Below the pieces are notes generated by a model, which saw nothing but the letters and a program-made list of their open reading frames with translations, searched no databases and had not been told where the DNA came from. The position numbers and the translations under genes are program-made. Positions 46,038 to 54,118 of a stretch of DNA of 64,000 nucleotides are shown piece by piece (within the stretch, counting starts at the first letter, position 1; each line of letters begins with the position of its first letter). Origin of the DNA: Streptomyces sp. NRRL F-6131 (GTDB taxonomy: Bacteria; Actinomycetota; Actinomycetes; Streptomycetales; Streptomycetaceae); contig JOHN01000020.1 in the NCBI GenBank assembly GCA_000719695.1, positions 1-64,000 of the forward strand, written 5' to 3'.

Positions 46038-47273
46038 CTACTCCCCGCGGACTGCCGGCCCCAGCAGGTGGGTCAGCCCGTCGGCGAGGCCGCCGCGCCA
46101 GCAGGCGTAGTCGTGGCCGCCGTTGAACTCGCGGTAGGCGAGGTCGTACCCCCGTTCGAGCAGCACGTCGCGCAGGTTGCGGTTCTGGGGCAGCAGCAGC
46201 CACTCCTGGAGGCCGGCCTCCACCCAGAAGCGGGCGTCGCGCCGTTCGGCGGCGGCGAACTGACGGGTCAGCCACTCGCTGCCGTCGTTGAGCTCGTCGG
46301 CGTCGGGCCACCAGAAGGAGCCGGACTGCGACAGCGCGTTGCCGAACCGGGCCGGGCGGTGGAAGGCCGCGAAGGCGGCGGTCAGGCCGCCCGCGCTCTG
46401 TCCGGCGATGACCGTGCGGGCCGGGTCGGCGGTGACCCGGTACTCGGCGCCGGCCCAGGGGAGCAGCCGGTCGGCGAGCAGGTCGACGAAGGCCGGGTTG
46501 CAGCTGAGGTCGTCCGGCCGGGCGCGCGGCGGGGTGTGGACGAGCAGCGCGACGGTCGGCGGGATCAGTCCTTCGGCCGTCAGGTTGTCCAGGGTGTCGC
46601 CGACCGACAGCTGTCCGCCCCACACGTCGCCGTCCAGCAGGACCAGCACGGGGTACGGGTCGCCGTCGACGCGGTGCCCGGCGGGCAGGTGGACGTCGAC
46701 GGTCCGCCCGGCCGCCTCGGCGCGCACGGTGCGCCCGCGCGGCACGTCGGGGCGCCGCTCGGTGTGCGGCTGGGCGGGCGCGTCGGGGAGGGCGAGCACC
46801 GAGGACGGGTGGCGTCCGTCGCGGCCGGCCATCCGCGGGCCCCGGTCCAGGGGGTCGGGGCGGGCGCCGTCCAGGACCTTGAGCCAGTCGGCCCGCCGGG
46901 TGCCGGGGACGTCGCCGCGCACCGGGTACAGCTGGTAGGACGCCCGGTGGTCGGCGCGCAGCCGGTAGGTGCGCGACCAGCCGCCGGTCCGGCGCTCCAT
47001 CAGGTGCGGGGTGAGGTCGCCGGCGTGCCGGTCCTTGTCGGTGACGGTGTGGACGAGCGTGAGCACGCCGTCGTACGGCGCCTCGCCCGGTTCGTCGCGC
47101 AGGACGAAGGTGACCTGTCGGTAGGCCGGGTCGTCCGGGTCGGGGTCGACGAGCGGCGCGCCCTCGGCGGCGACCCGGGCCCAGAAGGCGTCGTCGGCGG
47201 CGGGCTGTTCGTTCCGGGCCAGGTGGCCGGGCTGTTCGTTCCGGGCCGGGTGGCCGGGCTGTTCGTTCTGCAC
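46038..47273 (-). CDS. fes: Enterochelin esterase-like ferric-siderophore hydrolase
   Basis: 411 aa. Fes/IroD layout: N-terminal strand domain (YRQVTFVLRDEPGEAPYDGVLTLV, WSRTYRLRADHRASYQL) and an alpha/beta hydrolase with nucleophile GQSAGG, acid in the AREF region and His in GGHDYACWRG. Hydrolyses the ester backbone of tri-catecholate siderophores to free iron in the cytoplasm, which suits a DHB-aa-Thr triester. The N-terminus is a NEQPGH[PL]AR repeat (27-bp units). GTG 47273 with GAGGAG, 19 bp after the permease gene, so iron-box controlled from 49464. Confidence 0.9.
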   Translation of the reverse strand: MQNEQPGHPARNEQPGHLARNEQPAADDAFWARVAAEGAPLVDPDPDDPAYRQVTFVLRDEPGEAPYDGVLTLVHTVTDKDRHAGDLTPHLMERRTGGWSRTYRLRADHRASYQLYPVRGDVPGTRRADWLKVLDGARPDPLDRGPRMAGRDGRHPSSVLALPDAPAQPHTERRPDVPRGRTVRAEAAGRTVDVHLPAGHRVDGDPYPVLVLLDGDVWGGQLSVGDTLDNLTAEGLIPPTVALLVHTPPRARPDDLSCNPAFVDLLADRLLPWAGAEYRVTADPARTVIAGQSAGGLTAAFAAFHRPARFGNALSQSGSFWWPDADELNDGSEWLTRQFAAAERRDARFWVEAGLQEWLLLPQNRNLRDVLLERGYDLAYREFNGGHDYACWRGGLADGLTHLLGPAVRGE

Positions 47274-47292
47274 GGGGGTGACTCCTCGATGG

Positions 47293-49464
47293 TCAGGCGG
47301 GGTTGCCCTTGCGGCCGAGCAGCACCCAGAGCAGGAAGGGGCCGCCGAGCACGGTGGTGACGATGCCGACCGGGATCTCGACGCCGGCGATCAGCACCCG
47401 GCCGAGGGTGTCGGCCAGCACGATGAGGACGGCGCCGACCAGCGCCGAGCCGAGCACCGGGACCCGGGTCGGCCCGGCCAGCCGGCCGGCGACCACGGGC
47501 GCGGCCAGGGCGACGAAGCCGACCGGTCCGCAGATCCCGACGGCGAGGCCGGCGAGCGCCACGGCGAGCAGCAGGCAGGCGAGCCGGATCCGGCCGGGGT
47601 CGACGCCGAGCGAGGAGGCCACGTTGTCGTCGAAGCGCAGCACGGCCAGTCGGCGGGCCACCACCAGGGCGAGCGGCACCAGCACGGCGAGGCCGATCAG
47701 TACCGGGGTGGCGACCTCGTAGTCGCGTCCGTTGAGGCTGCCCGAGGTCCAGACGTAGAGGGAGGACGCCGAGCTGAGCGAGCGTCGGGCCATCGCGACC
47801 TGGATGACCGCGGAGGCCAGCGCGGACATCGCGAGGCCGACCACCAGGACCCGGTAGCCGCGGGCGCCGAGGCCGCCGGAGACGGCGGTGACCACCGCGA
47901 CGGCGACGAGCGCGCCGATCGGCCCGGCCCACCAGGCGCCGAACGTGCCCGAGGCGGTGACCGAGATCAGGACGGCGGCGGTGGCGCCGTCGTTGACGCC
48001 GAGCAGTTCGGGGGTGGCGAGCCGGTTGCGGGCCAGGGTCTGGGTGAGGCAGCCGGCGAGGCCGAGCGCGGCGCCGGCGGCGAGGCCCGCGACGATCCGG
48101 CCGAGCCGGAACTTCTGCACCAGCAGCACGTCGAGGCGGTCGCCGTAGCCGAACACGGCGCGGAAGGTGGAGCCGAGGTCGAGTTCGCTCTGGCCCGCGT
48201 GCGCGGAGACCACCACGGCGGCGAGCAGTGCGGCGGCGAGGCCGAGCGCGGCCAGCGCGGAGCGGCGCGGGAGGAGCAGGGAGAGCGCGCCGCGCCGGAT
48301 CACCAGGTCGGGCCGGGGCGCCTTCTCCTCGGGGTGGCCGGTGCGGGCGGAGGACTCGCCGGGGGAGGTGTCGGTCAGGCCGAGCGCGGCCATCCTCCGG
48401 GAGCGGACGATGGCGATCAGGGTGGGGGCGCCGATCAGGGCGACGATCACCGAGACCGGGGCCTCGAAGGGGCGGGCGACCACCCGGGCGAGCACGTCGG
48501 CGCCGGTCAGCACGGCCGCGCCGACGAGCCCGGCGAGCAGGGTGAGCCGCCCGACCCTCGGTCCGGCGGCGGCCCGGGCGAGGAAGCCGGCGAGCAGGCC
48601 GAGGAAGGAGATCGGGCCGGCCAGGGCGACGGCGGAGGCGGTGAGCAGGGTGACGGCGAGGGCGACGGCGGCGCGGGTGGCGCCGGGGCGGTGGCCGAGG
48701 CCGCGGGCGAGGTCGTCGCCGAGCGCGAGCGCGGACAGCGGCCGGGTGGTGAGCAGGGCGACCACGAACCCGACGCCGAGCACGGGGGCGAGCTGGCGCA
48801 GCGTCTCCCAGCCCTCCACGCCGGCCAGCGAGCCGAGCACCCAGACCCGGTAGCGGTCGTACGCCTCGGGCGAGTTGACGATCAGTACGCCGGTGAGTCC
48901 GCCGAAGGTGGCGCCGACGGCGGAGCCGCCGAGGACGAGCCGCATGGGGGAGCCGCCGCCCCGGCTGCCGGCGATCGCCAGGACCAGTCCGCTGGCCAGG
49001 ACGGCGCCGCCGAAGGCGAGGGCGAGGTAGCCGTAGGAGGTGTTCACGCCGAGCACGGCGATGCCGAGGACGACGCCGAGGGAGGCGCCGGCGTTGACGC
49101 CGAGCAGGCCGGTCTCGGCGAGCGGGTTGCGGGTGACGGCCTGGAGCTGGGCGCCGGCCACGCCGAGGGCGGCGCCGACCAGCAGGGCGGTCAGGGTGCG
49201 GGGGAGTCGCAGGTCGCCGACGACCAGGGCGAGGCGGCTGTCGGCGCGGGCGCCGTCGGTGTCGAGCAGGTAGTCCAGCACGCGGCCGGGGCCGACCTCA
49301 CCGGCGCCGACGGACAGTGAGAGCGCCGTCAGCGCGAGCAGCACGGTGAGGATGCCGCCGACGGTGATCCAGGCGGTGCGGCGGGACCGTTGGGCCGTCG
49401 GCTCGGCGGGGGCGGAGGGGTCCGCGTCGGCCGCTTCGGCGGCACCCACTTGCGACAATGTCAT
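47293..49464 (-). CDS. Fused FecCD-type ferric-siderophore ABC permease (FhuB-like double)
   Basis: 723 aa, about twenty hydrophobic helices. Two FecCD repeats: the first (about 25-350) with NPLAETGLLGVNAGASLGVVLG and LGHRPGATRAAV, the second (about 385-720) with NRLATPELLGVNDGATAAVL and GPVGFVALAAPVVAGRL. Fusion of both permease subunits is as in FhuB. The ATG at 49464 lies at the edge of the iron box, so translation may be leaderless or begin slightly downstream (GTG at codon 6). Leftward operon with fes. Partners: binding protein 49619 and ATPase 50827. Confidence 0.9.
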   Translation of the reverse strand: MTLSQVGAAEAADADPSAPAEPTAQRSRRTAWITVGGILTVLLALTALSLSVGAGEVGPGRVLDYLLDTDGARADSRLALVVGDLRLPRTLTALLVGAALGVAGAQLQAVTRNPLAETGLLGVNAGASLGVVLGIAVLGVNTSYGYLALAFGGAVLASGLVLAIAGSRGGGSPMRLVLGGSAVGATFGGLTGVLIVNSPEAYDRYRVWVLGSLAGVEGWETLRQLAPVLGVGFVVALLTTRPLSALALGDDLARGLGHRPGATRAAVALAVTLLTASAVALAGPISFLGLLAGFLARAAAGPRVGRLTLLAGLVGAAVLTGADVLARVVARPFEAPVSVIVALIGAPTLIAIVRSRRMAALGLTDTSPGESSARTGHPEEKAPRPDLVIRRGALSLLLPRRSALAALGLAAALLAAVVVSAHAGQSELDLGSTFRAVFGYGDRLDVLLVQKFRLGRIVAGLAAGAALGLAGCLTQTLARNRLATPELLGVNDGATAAVLISVTASGTFGAWWAGPIGALVAVAVVTAVSGGLGARGYRVLVVGLAMSALASAVIQVAMARRSLSSASSLYVWTSGSLNGRDYEVATPVLIGLAVLVPLALVVARRLAVLRFDDNVASSLGVDPGRIRLACLLLAVALAGLAVGICGPVGFVALAAPVVAGRLAGPTRVPVLGSALVGAVLIVLADTLGRVLIAGVEIPVGIVTTVLGGPFLLWVLLGRKGNPA

Positions 49465-49482
49465 AAGGTAAGGCTAACCTAA
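49464..49482. promoter_or_regulatory. Iron box in the fecCD/binding protein divergent promoter
   Basis: TAAGGTAAGGCTAACCTAA, 17 of 19 matches to the iron-box consensus. It overlaps the permease start codon on one side and lies 136 bp upstream of the binding protein ATG on the other. Confidence 0.88.
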
Positions 49483-49618
49483 TGGTCAGCGCGGTCGGAC
49501 AGGTGTCCGACCCGGAGACGGATCCCTCTCGGATCGTCCTGGTTCGTGCACCGCACCACCGCTCCGTCGCTCCACCGTCCGTACCGCCCGTCCGCAACAC
49601 CCTTGCCCGGAGGCATCC

Positions 49619-50674
49619 ATGTCGACCCCCCAGAGCCCGCTCCACCTCGCCCGCCGTCGTGCGGTCCAGGCGGTCGCCGCCACCGGGGCGGCCGCCCTGC
49701 TGCTCGTCGGCTGCGGCTCGTCGGGCTCCTCCGACAAGGCGTCCTCCGACAAGGGTTCCCCGTCGGGGGCCTCCTCCACCGCCGCCGGCAGCCCCGCCGC
49801 CGGCAGCCCGGCGGCCGACGCGGCCGGCGGCAAGCGGACCGTCAAGGACGCCACCGGCACCGCCGTCGAGATCCCCGCCGAGCCCAAGCGCATCGTCACC
49901 CTCACCCAGGAGGACCTCGACGCGGTGCTCGCCCTCGGCCTCAAGCCGGCCGGCATCACCAACGGTCAGGGCCTCAACGAGCCGCCGGCGTACCTGAAGG
50001 ACAAGGTCCAGGGCATCCCGGTGGTCGGCAACCTGCTCCAGCCCGTGATGGACAAGGTGATCGCCGCCAAGCCCGACCTGATCCTGGCCGGCGACATGCA
50101 GGACCAGCAGGTCCTCAAGCAGCTGCGCGAGATCACCCCCGCCACCCTGGTGACCATGGCGCCGACCGACGACTGGAAGCTCTCCTTCCGCGGCATCGGA
50201 AACGCCCTCAACAAGCTGGACCAGGCCAACAAGGTCATCACCGACTACGACGCCAAGGCCGCCAAGGCCGGCGGCGAGCTCGGCGCCAACAAGGGCGCGG
50301 CCGTCTCCATCGTCCGCTGGAACCCGACCGGCCCGAGCTGGATGGAGAAGAAGCAGTTCGCCAGCGGGGTCGCCATCGACATGGGTCTGACCCGCCCGAA
50401 GGCCCAGGACAAGGACGGCAACGCGCACACCCCGGCGCTGAGCCTGGAGAAGATCAACGAGATCGACGGCGACTGGCTGTTCCTGTCGACCCTCACCGAC
50501 GACGGCAAGGCCGCGCTGAAGGACGTCCAGTCCAAGCCCGCCTACCAGGACCTGGCCGCGGTGAAGAACAACCACGCGGTGACCGTGGACGGTTCGGTCT
50601 GGTCGACCCGCGGTGGCCCGCTCGCCGCCGGCGTGGTGATCGACGACATCAGCAAGGCGCTCGCCGCCAAGTGA
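49619..50674 (+). CDS. Ferric-siderophore-binding lipoprotein (FecB/FepB family)
   Basis: 351 aa. Lipobox LLVGC (Cys about 32), a Ser/Ala/Gly linker with AGSPAAGSPAA repeats, then the class III binding fold: GTAVEIPAEPKRIVTLTQEDLDAVLALG, PDLILAGDMQ and the C-lobe IVRWNPTGPSWM. Captures the ferric siderophore outside and hands it to the fused permease. ATG 49619 after GGAGG. A strong hairpin follows, before the ATPase gene. Confidence 0.92.
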   Translation: MSTPQSPLHLARRRAVQAVAATGAAALLLVGCGSSGSSDKASSDKGSPSGASSTAAGSPAAGSPAADAAGGKRTVKDATGTAVEIPAEPKRIVTLTQEDLDAVLALGLKPAGITNGQGLNEPPAYLKDKVQGIPVVGNLLQPVMDKVIAAKPDLILAGDMQDQQVLKQLREITPATLVTMAPTDDWKLSFRGIGNALNKLDQANKVITDYDAKAAKAGGELGANKGAAVSIVRWNPTGPSWMEKKQFASGVAIDMGLTRPKAQDKDGNAHTPALSLEKINEIDGDWLFLSTLTDDGKAALKDVQSKPAYQDLAAVKNNHAVTVDGSVWSTRGGPLAAGVVIDDISKALAAK

Positions 50675-50680
50675 CCGCCG

Positions 50681-50710
50681 ACGGCGGGCGCCCGCACGGG
50701 CGCCCGCCGT
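50681..50710 (+). terminator. Hairpin between binding protein and ATPase genes
   Basis: Perfect 14-bp inverted repeat (50681-50694 with 50697-50710) with only two bases between the arms, starting seven bases after the stop. A partial terminator here would make binding protein more abundant than ATPase. Confidence 0.7.
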
Positions 50711-50826
50711 TCCGCGCTTCCGTTCCGCGTTCCGCGTTCCCGTTCCCCCGTGCCGCCCGCGTACCGCGGCGCACCGCCGGCCGCACCGCGGCACCACCCC
50801 ATCCTCCCGAACCGAAGGAACCCGCC

Positions 50827-51618
50827 ATGGAGTTGACGGTCGACGGCCTCACGGCCGGCTACGGCCCCGGGCGCCCGGTGCTCGGCGGCGTCGACCTGAC
50901 CGTGCCCGGCGGGCAGGTGGTGGCGATCGTCGGCCCGAACGGCTGCGGGAAGTCCACGCTGCTGCGCTCGATCGCCCGGCTGCACAAGCCGGACTCCGGG
51001 CGGGTGCTGGTCGGCGGCGAGGACATCTGGAAGCTGCGCCCCCGGCAGGCCGCCCACCGGGTCGCCCTGCTCCCGCAGAGCCCGCAGGCGCCGGAGGCGG
51101 TCACCGTGGCGGGGCTGGTCCGCTACGGCCGCCACCCGCACCAGGGCCTGTTCCGCCAGTGGTCGGCCGACGACGAGCGGCTCACCGCCGAGGCGCTGCG
51201 GGCCACCGGCGTCGAGGAGTTCGCCGACCGGCGCCTCGACCGGCTCTCCGGCGGTCAGCGCCAGCGCTGCTGGCTCGCCATGGTGCTCGCCCAGGACGCG
51301 CCCGTCGTGCTGCTCGACGAGCCGACCAGCGCGCTCGACCTCGGCCACGCCGTCGAGGTGCTGGAGCTGGTCCGCGAGGTCGCGAAGGGCGGGCGCACCG
51401 TCGTCATGGTGCTGCACGACCTCGCCGCGGCGGCCCGCTACGCCGACCTGGTGGTGGCGATGCGCGGCGGCGAGGTGATCGCCTGCGGCGCGCCGCGCGA
51501 GGTGGTGGACGCGCCGCTGGTGCGGGCGCTGTACGACGTCGACAGCGATGTGCTCGCGGCCCCCGGGGACGGCGCGCCGGTGATCGTCCCGAGGGCGGGC
51601 AGTCGGACGTCGGCCTGA
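50827..51618 (+). CDS. Ferric-siderophore ABC transporter ATPase (FecE/FhuC type)
   Basis: 263 aa. Walker A GPNGCGKST, Q-loop LLPQSPQAPE, family segment VRYGRHPHQGLF, signature LSGGQRQR, Walker B VVLLDEPTSALD and H-loop VMVLHDLAAAARYAD. All catalytic residues are present, unlike the LivF at 10783. ATG 50827 after AAGGA. The 116 bp between the hairpin and the start contains TTCCGCG-like repeats. Energises the fused permease at 47293. Confidence 0.93.
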   Translation: MELTVDGLTAGYGPGRPVLGGVDLTVPGGQVVAIVGPNGCGKSTLLRSIARLHKPDSGRVLVGGEDIWKLRPRQAAHRVALLPQSPQAPEAVTVAGLVRYGRHPHQGLFRQWSADDERLTAEALRATGVEEFADRRLDRLSGGQRQRCWLAMVLAQDAPVVLLDEPTSALDLGHAVEVLELVREVAKGGRTVVMVLHDLAAAARYADLVVAMRGGEVIACGAPREVVDAPLVRALYDVDSDVLAAPGDGAPVIVPRAGSRTSA

Positions 51619-51858
51619 CCCGGCCTGCCGCGGTCCGGCTCGTTCTGCCGCCTGGCCCGGCTGCCTGACCCGCGTGGCCGCCCGACCGGCCGCCCGACCG
51701 GCCGCCCGGCCGGACGGCCCGCCGTTCCGGCGTCCCCCGAACGGCCCGGCGGGCGCGGCGGGTTGCGGTCCGTGCCGCCCGCCGGTGTGGTCTGCTGGAC
51801 GGGCGTCCGCCGGACGTCCGTGCCGCCGCCGCGTCCGCCGCCTCCGGGAGGGTCACCG

Positions 51859-53103
51859 ATGCCCCGCCGTACCGCCGCCCTGCTCGTCGCCCTCGCCCTC
51901 GGCTCGGCCGCCACCGTGGGCTGCTCCTCGGCCGCCGCGCCCGACCGCGCGGGCGGCTCGTCCCCGGGGACCGGCACCCCCGCCGCCTCGGTCTCCGCCT
52001 CGGTCTCCGCCTCCCCCTCGGCGCCGACGGCCCCGCAGTCCACCGGGACGCCCACGGAGGCGCCCACCTCGACCGCGCCCCCCTCCCCGAGCCCGTCCTC
52101 GGCCGCGCCCGCCTCGGTGACCGTCCGGGGCGCCGTCACCGACGGACTCAAGTCCCCCTGGGGGCTGGCCGTCCTGCCCGGGGGCGACCTGCTGGTCTCG
52201 GAGCGCGACAGCGCCCGGATCCTGCGCGTCTCGGCCCAGGACGGCGCGAAGACGGTGGCCGGCACCGTCCCCGGCGTGACCTCCGGCGGCGAGGGCGGCC
52301 TGCTCGGCCTCGCCCTCTCGCCCGACTTCGCCACCGACCACCGGGTGTACGCGTACTTCTCCACCGCCTCGGACAACCGGATCGTCCGCCTCGACTACGA
52401 CCCGGCCCGCCCGTCCGGCTCCCAACTGGGCGCCCCGACCGTCCTGTTGGACGGCATTCCGCACGGCCCCCGGCACAACGGCGGGCGGATCGCGTTCGGC
52501 CCCGACGGCTTCCTGTACGCCGGGACCGGCGACGCCAACGACCGCTCCCTCGCGCAGGACCGTGACTCCCTCGGCGGCAAGACCCTTCGTCTCACCCGGG
52601 ACGGCGGCCCCGCGCCCGACAACCCGTTCCCCGGCTCGCCGGTCTGGTCGCTGGGCCACCGCAACGTCCAGGGGCTGGCCTGGGACCCGCAGGGGCGGCT
52701 CTGGGCCTCGGAGTTCGGCCAGGACACCTGGGACGAGCTGAACCTGATCACCCCCGGCGGCAACTACGGCTGGCCGACCGTCGAAGGCACCGCCGGCCGG
52801 CCGGAGTTCGCCGACCCGGTCGCCCAGTGGCACACCGCCGACGCGTCCCCGAGCGGCATCGCCTACGCGGCCGGCGCGGTCTGGACGGCCGCACTGCGCG
52901 GCACCCGGCTCTGGCGGGTCCCGCTGGACGGCGACCGGGCCGCCGGCGCCCCGCAGGAGTTCCTGTCCGGCACCTACGGGCGGCTGCGCACCGTGGTGGC
53001 CGACCGGGACGGCACCCTGCTCCTCCTCACCGACAACACCGACGGCCGCGGCGAACCGCGCCCGGGTGACGACCGGATCCTGCGGCTGGCCGTCGGGAGC
53101 TGA
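51859..53103 (+). CDS. Glucose/sorbosone dehydrogenase-family (PQQ-type) lipoprotein
   Basis: 414 aa. Lipobox TVGC (Cys about 21), Ser/Ala/Pro/Thr-rich linker to about residue 95, then a six-bladed propeller of the GSDH family: PWGLAVLPGGDLLVSERD, EGGLLGLALSPDF, RHNGGRIAFGPDGFLYAGTGD, GHRNVQGLAWDP and WDELNLITPGGNYGWP. Predicted secreted aldose dehydrogenase or lactonase-like enzyme. ATG 51859 after GGGAGGG. Monocistronic. Confidence 0.9.
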   Translation: MPRRTAALLVALALGSAATVGCSSAAAPDRAGGSSPGTGTPAASVSASVSASPSAPTAPQSTGTPTEAPTSTAPPSPSPSSAAPASVTVRGAVTDGLKSPWGLAVLPGGDLLVSERDSARILRVSAQDGAKTVAGTVPGVTSGGEGGLLGLALSPDFATDHRVYAYFSTASDNRIVRLDYDPARPSGSQLGAPTVLLDGIPHGPRHNGGRIAFGPDGFLYAGTGDANDRSLAQDRDSLGGKTLRLTRDGGPAPDNPFPGSPVWSLGHRNVQGLAWDPQGRLWASEFGQDTWDELNLITPGGNYGWPTVEGTAGRPEFADPVAQWHTADASPSGIAYAAGAVWTAALRGTRLWRVPLDGDRAAGAPQEFLSGTYGRLRTVVADRDGTLLLLTDNTDGRGEPRPGDDRILRLAVGS

Positions 53104-53263
53104 CGACCACCCACCTCGCTGGATCACCTGTTCGAGTGGTTTGGAGGGGGTCCGGATCGCGCACCGGGCCCACCTACCGCCCAGTACCCCTCCCCGCGGG
53201 CCGCGTTGTCAGTGTGTCCCGTTACGTTCCTTCCATCACTGACCAGCTGGGAGGAGCGCGGCC

Positions 53264-54118
53264 GTGGCGTGGGTGGAAACGGGTTCGGGCGGCTATTTCG
53301 TCGCCTTCGACGAGGAGGGCAAGGTGGTCTGCCGCAACGCGGCGGGCCGTCAGCTGAAGGCCGTCCCGCCGAAGCTGAACGACGACCCGGTGGTCGTCGG
53401 CCTCAGGCAGCTCACCGAGTGGCTGGACGCCCACCGGCGCGGCTGCCTGGAGACCGTCGAACGGTGGATGGTCCGCTCGCTGCCGGTGCCCGCCGCCGTC
53501 GTCACCGCCGTCTGGGCGGACGAGGCGTGGCGGGAGGTCCTGCGCGACCTCGTGGTCACCGGAGCGGACGGCGCCGTCGCCGGCTTCCTGCGCGGCGCCG
53601 ACGCCGAGCGCGGCCTCGGTCTGGTGGACCTCGACGGGGACACCGTCCGGCTCACCGACGGCGAGCTGCGGATACCCCACCCGGTCCTGCTCGCGGACCT
53701 CGACGAGCTGCGCGAGTTCGCCGTCGAACTCGGCGTCTCCCAGCAGGTCCAGCAGCTGTACCGGGAGGTCTGGCACCGGCCCGAGGGCGTCACCGGCACC
53801 GAGGTCGACACCTACGCGGGCGGCCACTACGCCGCCCTGCGCGACCTGCTGGGCCGCTGCGCCCGGCTCGGCTACCGGGTCCGCGGCGGCCACGCCGTCC
53901 TGCCCGTGGTCGAGGGAGGGCTCGCCCTGGAGGCACGGGTCTGGGTCGGCGACTACTACGAGTACGACGAGTGCGAGACCGGATCGCTCAGCTGGACCGG
54001 CCCGGACGGCAAGGTCCTGCCGCTGGCCGAGGTCGGACCGGTGGCCTGGTCCGAGGGGACGCGGATGGCCGCCGCGCTGTACGCCGGCCGCACGATCGAA
54101 GGGGAGGAAGCCGCATGA
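53264..54118 (+). CDS. DUF4132-like protein, first gene of Yeh-like MoxR/VWA operon
   Basis: 284 aa, soluble. The segment GLVDLDGDTVRLTDGELRIPHPVLLADLDELREFAVELG...QQLYREVWHRP resembles the C-terminal DUF4132 domain of MolR/YehI-type proteins; the N-terminal WVETGSGGYFVAFDEEGKVVCRN is a WGR-like strand pair. Function unknown. GTG 53264 after GGGAGGAG. The next start overlaps its stop (ATGA), and the genes after it are a MoxR ATPase and a VWA protein, matching the yeh gene set of E. coli in kind. Confidence 0.7.
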   Translation: MAWVETGSGGYFVAFDEEGKVVCRNAAGRQLKAVPPKLNDDPVVVGLRQLTEWLDAHRRGCLETVERWMVRSLPVPAAVVTAVWADEAWREVLRDLVVTGADGAVAGFLRGADAERGLGLVDLDGDTVRLTDGELRIPHPVLLADLDELREFAVELGVSQQVQQLYREVWHRPEGVTGTEVDTYAGGHYAALRDLLGRCARLGYRVRGGHAVLPVVEGGLALEARVWVGDYYEYDECETGSLSWTGPDGKVLPLAEVGPVAWSEGTRMAAALYAGRTIEGEEAA

